A stretch of 64,000 nucleotides of DNA. Origin: Ashinkailepas kermadecensis. Lineage: Eukaryota > Arthropoda > Thecostraca > Neolepadidae. The position numbers and the translations under genes were made by a program. Shown one piece after another: positions 56,766 to 64,000 of the stretch. The stretch lies in NCBI GenBank assembly GCA_034440615.1, contig JAOTOM010002645.1:1-64000 (forward strand). Direction: 5' to 3'. Under the pieces are notes generated by a model. That model was not told the DNA's origin. It worked only from the letters and a program-made list of their open reading frames with translations, and made no database searches. Each line of letters opens with the position of its first letter. Within the stretch, counting starts at the first letter, position 1.

Positions 56766-56984
56766 TATGCTCAACACAGCTCTCCGCAACATTATCAAAA
56801 TAATAATGTCCATGGTTAATACATTGCATGACGTCATCCCTTTGTGCTCCGGACGTCGCCGACGTCGGGTTCTGCTAAATTCTGCTCCGTTCTGCCGGGT
56901 CCTGCTCAGTCCTGCCGACGTCACGATTCTGCCGGGATCCTGCCAGGTGTTTGCCGCGTGTAAACAGGCCTTTCGTCATCAAAA

Positions 56985-58145
56985 CTGAAACCCGAGCCCA
57001 GACCAAAGCTCTTATCCGACCATCACATGTTGTGGTAAGTACCACCAAGGGCACTATCTTCACGCCGGAGCTCCGCTTCATGTCTGGGGAAGATAATCAG
57101 GCGGAGCTCAGGCCGGAGGGGTGACCCACGTCCGCCGCATCACGTCCATTAAAGACGGTCAGAAACGTGATACGTGCCTTCTAGTCCTTACCTTCAACTC
57201 TACCACTCTTTCCAAAGCCATCCTTTTTTCTTTCTTTTCTCTTCTTTTATTAAAATCAATTTAATCCGAGTTCTTGCTGGGGTGGTTCTATGAACCAGGG
57301 TCCTATTGCTAAGCAGAGTTTGTTGCGTGAACCCTGGCCCCACCACCCGATTCATGAATTCCAGTTCAACGGCAGAATTTTGACGGAAAGTTTAACGTGC
57401 CGTCAATGCACCGACACGGTCGCCCGGTAGCTCGTCCCCGGCCTAATTGGGCCAACTGCCAACTGACCCTCCCAGCCGGGGGCTAAATGCGAGCGCGCGA
57501 AGGGACTCGAACCCTGTGTCGCCAGGACAGGGAAATCAGAGCAAGCCAGCGCTCTAACCAACTGCGCTACCGGGGCGGCATCCTCACCTGCTATCTTCGC
57601 TACCAAGTCCGCGTTTTCATCCCAAATCCTCTCCGTTGTTTTAGCTGCCAGCGCTTTGGCCATTGCAGCAAAACATGCCGCCAACCAGCCCGATGCCCCA
57701 AATGCTGCGGGCCACCCATCCTGATTCCACCTGCTCCAAGCCAGCCCACTGTCTTACCTACAACATCTCTGACCATCTGACCACATCACCACTCTGTCTG
57801 GTTTGTAGCAAAGAGAAAGAAGTTTGCGCCGTCAAAGCAACGCCCGGGTTCTTCTACCCCCAGGCCAAACGAACCGCTGAGGCCACCTCCCCTCTTCGAA
57901 ATCGTACGCCCAGGTGGCCGCTATTTCCCCTTCCACTCCTCGCGTTAGAACTACTTCTACTCCCACACAAACAGACCTGATACCTGGCCCGGCACCACTC
58001 ACCCAACTAAAACCAATGGCCATCACGACACAAACAACTCCGGCTCCACACACGCAGGCTGGCGGGCCCCGCAGCCATGCCGCCGTGAACCCTTCCCGTT
58101 CACCGTCAGCAGGCCGCCAGAAAAGTGCGGCGGCGCCCACATAAT
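56985..58145 (+). pseudogene. LINE E ORF1 (gag-like), interrupted by a SINE
   Basis: The plus-strand frame 57003-57090 encodes TKALIRPSHVVVSTTKGTIF and TPELRFMS. A shifted frame gives VTHVRRITSIKDGQKRDTCL, then LVLTFNSTTLSKAIL, up to 57224. After the SINE it resumes at 57585 with LTCYLRYQVRVFIPNPLRCF, then SCQRFGHCSKTC, a CCHC zinc knuckle, and RCPKCCG, followed by a proline/threonine-rich tail to about 58143. This is the ORF1 protein of a Jockey/I-type LINE, an RNA-binding particle protein. Shifts make it non-functional. Confidence 0.82.
57225..57578 (-). mobile_element. tRNA-derived SINE T nested in LINE E ORF1
   Basis: Minus strand: GCCCCGGTAGCGCAGTTGG (A box), GGTTCGAGTCC (B box), a ~250-bp body ending 'ggaccctggttcatagaacc', then an A-rich tail that appears as 'ttttttctttcttttctc' on the plus strand. 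The LINE reading frame is cut precisely at the SINE. CATCCT at 57219-57224 and 57579-57584 is a short target duplication. Family T differs from family S in body and tail. Confidence 0.85.
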
Positions 58146-58324
58146 TCGGCCGACTCCTCCCAGCCGCCGGGCATCCCCGCGGCAGCGACAGTCACCATGA
58201 CTTTTCCAAGGTCACCGGTCGGCTGGACGGCTCAGACGGGTCCACTGCGACCGTCCGCACCCAACCCACATGCCTGCCTGAACTGCACTTTTGGCTCAGC
58301 AATGCACCGAAAGGTGCCGACAAA

Positions 58325-58372
58325 GGTAATTTTGCTCCAGTGTCTGTATTTCTACAATGGAATTGTCGTAGT
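58325..58372 (+). pseudogene. Start of LINE E endonuclease ORF
   Basis: The frame encodes SVFLQWNCRSL, matching the FLQWNCRSL start of endonuclease ORFs in this LINE group. It then breaks off at an inversion point near 58372. Confidence 0.6.
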
Positions 58373-58660
58373 TTGGGGTGTTTTCGGTAAACACAGCGAT
58401 TTGTCGATTAAAAAGGATTCCATATGTCTACCACGGTGGTTGGAAGTGACAGAACCCCAGAGAGTATGATGAGAGTTAAAATCGCCCAAAAGTAAAACGG
58501 GAGGAGGAAGTTCCAGCATAAGACTTCTGAGCTCCGCAGACTTCTGAGCTCTGCCTCTCCTGGGGGCAGATAAATTGAACATAATGATATAACAAGATGG
58601 TGAATATTAATACGTACGGCTACAGCCTGTAGTGTTCACTGCAATGCTATTTCTCGAGAA
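58373..58660 (-). pseudogene. Inverted endonuclease fragment next to LINE E
   Basis: Minus-strand reading gives AVAVRINIHHLVISLCSIYL-like residues, then ELPPPVLLLGDFNSHHTLWG and NHRGRHMESFL, the central endonuclease segment with the GDFN active-site motif. It faces the opposite way to the adjoining ORF1 and endonuclease start. This fits a 5'-inversion (twin-priming) product or an independent fragment. Confidence 0.78.
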
Positions 58661-59083
58661 GGTGTTCCATGGTGGACAGCCAACATTACCGCACCGTGTG
58701 CAATGGTATCAATGTTTGCATTATGTTAACTATATATAAAAGTTGAAAACACCCAACCATAGTTCCTCCCACACTCCACCCAGCAACAAGCCTATGCTTA
58801 ACTGGATGGAGTTGTGGGAGGAGCCAAAGTAAAGAAATGCATTTCAAATTAGGAGTGCTCACTACCATCTGGCCACAAACCAGCTACTAGCATTATAGTT
58901 TAGACCTTAACTTCTTGTTGGGATGGATCTAGTGCCAGTCATACGCCTCCTTTGGGTATGACTACTTACATCATTCTTTATTATTAGTTGTATTACTCTA
59001 ATACCGGGTGCTTTGTATGCTTGTATATTTGTTTTCCATCTTTTAGCTGGGAGTGCCGCGACTTTACTGTTTATTTTATGGTG
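58661..59083. other. No recognisable gene
   Basis: Contains a short inverted pair, 'tcctcccaca' at about 58767 and 'tgtgggagga' at about 58811. Nothing else recognised. Confidence 0.45.
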
Positions 59084-60910
59084 TTAACATAAGGTGCTTG
59101 CAGTCGTTGGGTAAGGGCGCTCCTGATCACCTGATCTTGGGCGGCGGACCTTTAAAAAGAACAAAAGAAAAGAAATAAAAAATATATTTCCGGAACACGG
59201 TAGCCCTCGCTTCTGAGGGACGCTCAGCTGCGGCGGAGGAGGGGGAGGACCAATATCGTGCGGCATAACTGGTTTTCCCAGCGGTGCCTCCATTCGCCTC
59301 CGAGGCGGTGGCGTGGCCGACCTTGTGGGAGGGGCACCTTCCATACCCATGCCCTTCGTCCGCGCCTTCTCCACCTGAACCAGTCGGGCCCTCTTCGCCT
59401 CGCGGGCGCGCCTTTCTGCTTCCTGATATTGTAAGCTGATGTCGGAGATTGGAATTCGTCGGGTGTTACGGGACGGCGATGCCGGTGCGGACGTGGAAGC
59501 TGAGGGTGAGGGAGGTGGAGGAGGTGCGGTAGTAGTGGTTGAACGTGAGGATGAGGCCTGGCTCACGGTAAGGGGAGGATTCAGGGAAGGAGGAAGTGTA
59601 GAGGAGGGAATTGGAGGTGGTTGTGGTGTGCGTAGGTGAGGGGGGTTGGAGGAAGGACGGGAAGTGGGAGACGGGGATTTAAGGTGGGGATTGTGGTAGA
59701 CGGAGAGGGGCTAGGATTGGGTGGAAAGGGCCTGGGTCCACTCTCCCCCATTCGACGTTGGTCGGGGCGACGCACCTGGTGAGTAAACACCGCATCCACT
59801 CGTGGCAGGTGGTACTTCTGCCGCTTCGGCGACGTGTTGAGCAGGCTGTCCTTGTCTCTTGGGCGACGCAAAGGGCACACCAAAATATCGAAGCATTGTT
59901 GTGAGTTGGGCAATTAGTTCAGAGATGTTGGGTTGTGTGTGTTGGAAGCCTATCAGCGGTTCCCTTTGAGTGTGTTTTGTCATTGCAGGGTTCAGTTTTG
60001 CCGCTGCTGCGTAAGATATTTTTGGGTGAGCTCTTTCATAGAGCTCACGGGCCTCCCAAAATGTGATCTTGTTTTAACATTTTAGAGTAACTATCTCTTT
60101 CTCTTTCAAGAAGATGGGACATGAGCGATCGTAGGCCGCGTGGGGTTTCTGATCGGGGCCGCAGTTAGAACATTTTGGACATTCAGCCTCACATTTTCCT
60201 TTCGCATGCTCCACCGATCCACATCTACCATACGTCTCGCGATTTCGGCAGTATTGTGTCGTATGTCCAAATCGGGAACATCAAAAGCACCGCATGGGGT
60301 TTGGGGCATACACACGCACCTTCACGCGAACGTATCCAACGAATATGAATTCGGGAAGATCAGTGGAGCGAAATGTTAATATGAAGTTGTTCGAAGGTTG
60401 CGTTTCTTGGCCCTTTCTAATAGTGATCCTTCTCGCACCTACCACTCCCCATTCCGCCAGGCCATCCACAATGTCACCATCGGACACGTCTCTCAAGTCA
60501 TAACAGTTGATGACCCCCTTCGAGTAGTTTTGGGTATTGAGGTAGAACGTCGATGGGTACAGTGACTATTCGTCTGCCAGTTTCGTGTCGTACACTGTAA
60601 GTTAGTTCGGTTGCGCCATCGTCCTGCTTGCATCATCAGTATTTTAAAACTCTATTTCTATCCCACCATCCCTAAGTTTCTCGCACATGAGCACCGCTCC
60701 CAGCCTGTCGCGTGCTTCCTTTCTCTGAAACGGTGTAAGCTGCGAAAGACTCCTTTCCTCTTCCAATGACCTCATGACGAGGATACGAGGAGCGGAAAGA
60801 CAAGCTATGGGGCCGGTCCCTATACGCGTCACGCTCGGAATTCTGATGTGTCGGCTTGCCTGTCCCCTACTAGAGGGGACAGGTGAATTATTTATGTTTG
60901 AGGATGCCAT
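59084..60910 (-). pseudogene. LINE D ORF1 (gag-like), frameshifted
   Basis: The ORF starts at 60910 (MASSNINNSPVPSSRGQASR) with SQLTPFQRKEARDRLGAVLM. It continues in other frames with YDLRDVSDGDIVDGLAEWGV, ARRITIRKGQETQPS, EFIFVGYVRVKVRVYAPNPM and RCF. A TGA (60281-60283) lies inside the first zinc knuckle (C-F-stop-C-SRFGHTTQYC), followed by a second one (CPKCSNC with a later H and C). Downstream are ARELYERAHPKISYAAAAKL and a long proline/serine-rich tail to 59084. It is similar in layout to LINE E ORF1 but a different copy. Stop and shifts make it dead. Confidence 0.82.
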
Positions 60911-61640
60911 GAAGTGTGATATGTTTTATGCTCCTCGTGATGCCCCACCGCATAGGGGCCCTACCGTGGGGACGCCTAAATCCCGCGGGCGGGAGGACGC
61001 CGGGCACCCGAGGAGCTATATCGGCGACGCCATCATCCGGTCGGGAGAGAGAGACTCACCACCCCGACCGGGATCCAGCGCCGCCTACCCCTTGACCCCT
61101 GCCGGCCAGGCCAGCAGGCGCTGGGCCTGGGCACAGACCTTCGGCCTGAGGCGACATGTCGCTTGGCCCGTATGGGGCCCTACGGACCCGCCCGTCCCTC
61201 CGGGATATCGGGACCAAAGAGGCATGTTGCTCCCCCGCCACAACTAGCACCGTGCGACGGGGGACCTCAGCCTCCAGGACTCCGTCAACCCCGGGGGACG
61301 GGCCGAGGGGGCGCAACTTCCCCGATAAAACTAAGCTGGAGGGCAGGACCGGAGAAGTCGTCCTACCTGCTCATAGTAGGGATAGTTGGTGTTGCAGGGC
61401 CAGGTTAAGGACATGGATGTTGAGATGGGATGGGCATTGGAATGGGAGCGTATGGATGGGAGGATGAGTGAGGCACTCTTAGTCTGTCCCCTCACCGGTA
61501 AGACGGGAACCGGATCATTGGGGAACGCAATCCCCCCACCACGGAAAGGTGATGCTTCGTCGGGGGGTGGGGGGTGGGGTGAGGTGGGAGTGGGTGGTGT
61601 TAGAGTCTACCAAATTAGCAGTGGAATCGGGGGTTAGAGA
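60911..61640 (-). other. Probable 5' region of LINE D
   Basis: GC-rich, without a consistent frame, lying directly upstream (minus strand) of the ORF1 start. It is plausibly the element's 5' UTR. Frames of 80-150 codons on both strands look like composition effects. Confidence 0.35.
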
Positions 61641-63099
61641 ATGGAAATGGTTCACATATGTACAGGAGTGTCGTAATCCATTTTGTTTGTGTAATTATTA
61701 GCTATTTTGGTAATTGTATAATTGTGTGATTTGTCTCGTCTGCGCAGTAATTGTCGACAATCTATCGCGATTGCAAACAAAAAGATTGACCCGCTGCGAA
61801 CAAACCGAGAAAAGATTATACCTGACATCACGCAGAATATAATATTCTGTGTACACTCCGAAAACACCCTTATTCTCCAAATGGGCCGAACTGAAAGCTT
61901 GTTAAGTACGATCACTCCAAGAAACGTAGCTTTTGTCTACTGCTCAGCATAACTTCAATCATTTCAATTATGAACTGTACCGTCACGGCGAGGTCAGTGA
62001 TCCACATCGTAGTGGCGGTACAGCACTTTATATCAACAATGATTACGAACATACCACACATTGCACTCAATTTACCTCTACAAGTCGTAGCCTGGATGTA
62101 CTGTAGACACGTTAGCAGAGCGTGGTTGTGATTTTGTAGAGTTCTGTCCCCTCTGTGCAATAACTGATCATCAAATCCAATAGCTTTTCCAAACCACCAA
62201 GTTCTCATATCCGAGAGCCATTCTCAAAACCACCAGACGCTAATGCACTTGCATGAATCTAGCTGATTAGTTAACCAAACGGCGACAACTTGTGCAACAG
62301 CTTCATCAGTCTAACAGAGACACCAACCGTTCCAACATCCACACCTTATCCCAGGCTACATCTTCCGGGCCTCAACAATGCAGCTCCCTCCCAACTCTGT
62401 CACTCAGCTGCATCCTACCGCGTCGACAGTCCAGTCGCGTCTGGCAGAGCAGCGCGCACGAGAGTGTGTGTGTGTGTTGTTGTGTTTGGACCAGCCTGCC
62501 ACCTGTAGGTGACCCGCGCGAGAGGGGTACCAGTCGCTTATGAGGGAGGGGGAAACGCCCCGGCCTGCCGACAACACCTGTTGCGCCACACCACGAAGGG
62601 CGGGGTCCGGTCGTCGCACTCCGACCAGCCCCCTGCCTACATGTGACCCATGGTACAATGGTGACACGGGTGTCATACTGATGACACCCGACTGCACCAT
62701 GGCGCAATGCCGCAGCCTCGGCCGACCGGCCGGTCGTCCGACGAGAACGGATGTTGACTAAGCAAAACAATGTCGCCACCGCACGTTACAGATCGCGGCC
62801 AGCGCGCCGGCAAGGACGGTGACGGTCGACTGTTTGGGATCCGTTCGGAGCCCGGATCCCAGCATCCAGTAGATCCAAACGCATTCCGAAAGGGAGGTTT
62901 GAAATTAACTTCGTTATAGTACTTTACGTTTGCATGGTCGGAATATATATGTATGTTCAATTTAAATTCCACCATACAGAGGCAAAACAAATTATGTAAC
63001 ACAATTAGAAGACCTTAGCGCAATTGCAAAAAAATATTTCATTTTACTCGGATATTTTATCGCACATAGTCCATCTTGGGATTATGTGCGCATGCACAC
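61641..63099. other. No recognisable gene
   Basis: AT-rich to 62280, then mixed. Around 62661-62705 there is a nested palindrome (gggtgtcatactgatgacaccc and flanking 'catggt'/'accatgg'). No domain was seen in the frames at 62290-62780. Confidence 0.45.
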
Positions 63100-63967
63100 G
63101 TTCAGACACTCGCGGCTGTATTATTGAACAAATTGTATCATACCATCAATTTATTATTACTTAACATTGGAGAACCAACATTCTTTTTTCACCTTGGACA
63201 CCATACAGAATCTGCGATTGACTCATCAATTTGCTCTTTGATCCTGGCCAACGATTATGATTGGACCATAAACACCCCCATTCATGATCACCACCCCATC
63301 ACATTATATTCACCTTTTCAGCGTATGTCGACATCACACCAAGTTTCATCCCTCACTGTAAAATTTCGAAGGCCGACTGGACCAAATTTCAGCAAATTTT
63401 ACATTTATAATACAACCCAGACATTTCTCCTGTACAACTCATAAGCTTACTTACCAAGACACATTTAGAAGCAGCGTCTGCGAGAATTCCACTAATAAAA
63501 CCTTATGCAAAACGAACGACCGTGAACACCAGTCCCTTGGTAGAGTCCTAAAATTGCACAAGGCCTTGTGGAAAGAAAAGAGCATTCAGAAACTATTTAT
63601 GACATCCAGACCGACAAAATTTCGTTCACCGTAATCACGAACGAGCCCGAACCCGCCGCATCATACGTAATGCTAGGCGCCGTTCATGGGTATCTTATTT
63701 ACAGCAACTCACTTTCAAGCACTTTTAAGCAAAATCTGGCAATTAATCCGCTGTTTCTCGGCACGCGCCTCGTTTAAATCACTCCCAGAACTCCAAATTC
63801 AAAATATCATCATTACAGACCCACAAACAAAAGTAGATATCATAGCTGATACCCTCGCTCATAATAGCATCAATGACAACTACAGACCTTGTTTCATAGA
63901 AAATGCACGCCACACCTTTCACACCAAGTTCACACTATTCGATTCCGCCAACATTGAAACACACACA

Positions 63968-63968
<1 letters not shown>
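63100..63968 (+). mobile_element. Jockey/I-like LINE F, endonuclease end and linker
   Basis: The plus-strand frame 63076-63444 contains LLLNIGEPTFFFHLGHHTE, then AIDSSICSLILANDYDWT and HDHHPITLY. These match the endonuclease C-terminus, with the usual S-D-H-x-P-I altered to H-D-H-H-P-I. Later frames give RTRRIIRNARRRSWVSYL-like and ELQIQNIIITDPQTKVDIIA, then IADTLAHNSINDNYRPC, typical of the linker before RT. The copy is interrupted by the (TA)n tract at 63969 and the window ends there. Confidence 0.7.

Positions 63969-64000
<32 letters not shown>
63969..64000. repeat. (TA)n microsatellite at window edge
   Basis: TA units run to the last base, so the tract continues outside the window. Confidence 0.95.

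Noticed and set aside
59439..59639. Plus-strand Gly/Val-rich frame
   Set aside because: Antisense shadow of the proline/serine-rich tail of LINE D ORF1.
60774..61467. Plus-strand frames of 157 and 103 codons
   Set aside because: They lie over the GC-rich 5' region of LINE D, have no motif and no support in codon use.
62372..62779. 135-codon minus-strand frame
   Set aside because: No recognisable domain and overlapping frames on both strands.

Overview
The window reads as repeat-dense nuclear DNA of an invertebrate animal, most likely an arthropod and possibly a crustacean. The grounds are the animal-type mix of non-LTR retrotransposons (CR1/L2-like and Jockey/I-like), tRNA-derived SINEs, piggyBac-like TTAA elements and Penelope-like motifs, long (TA)n, (CA)n and (CT)n tracts, and the two recognisable host-type proteins: a PDSS2-like prenyl-synthase subunit and a signal peptide peptidase (SPP) fragment. 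Assignment below phylum is a guess. Nothing prokaryotic was seen.

Layout. 0-5.7 kb: a non-autonomous element (X1) with microsatellites, three copies of a palindrome-bearing repeat (W) and a LINE 3' end with an (ATG)n tail. 6.2-10.7 kb: an RT fragment, a complete tRNA-derived SINE with a perfect 15-bp target duplication, a LINE RNase H region and a 31-bp minisatellite. 11.5-15.6 kb: element X2 (X1 inverted), a degenerate GGGCCC-rich repeat (Y1), two short GC-rich fragments that look like host terminal exons on the minus strand, and a 77-82-bp minisatellite whose poly-G runs shift the reading frame. 16.9-18.1 kb: a truncated, intronless SPP copy lying exactly between ~110-bp inverted repeats. 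22.2-30.0 kb: a 7.9-kb inverted structure with ~425-bp terminal inverted repeats, two opposed arrays of a 167-bp satellite and a 16-bp array in its centre. 30.6-43.4 kb: a cluster of two ~0.95-kb piggyBac-like elements plus a third terminal fragment, two CR1-like LINE copies, and a Jockey/I-like LINE nested inside one of them with a 10-bp target duplication. 44-49 kb: further GGGCCC-type degenerate arrays and a possible small secreted-protein ORF. 50.1-51.4 kb: an intact, intronless, very GC-rich PDSS2-like gene on the minus strand with a CpG-rich upstream region. 52-64 kb: a second Y copy, a fold-back MITE, and decayed LINE ORF1/endonuclease fragments, one with a nested SINE.

The only gene that looks functional is the PDSS2-like one (coenzyme Q side chain, with PDSS1, in mitochondria). 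The rest is mostly decayed transposon sequence, so there is no operon-like cooperation to describe. The most novel structures are the 7.9-kb inverted satellite-bearing element, the SPP fragment between inverted repeats, and the frame-shifting minisatellite that duplicates the start of a putative coding exon.
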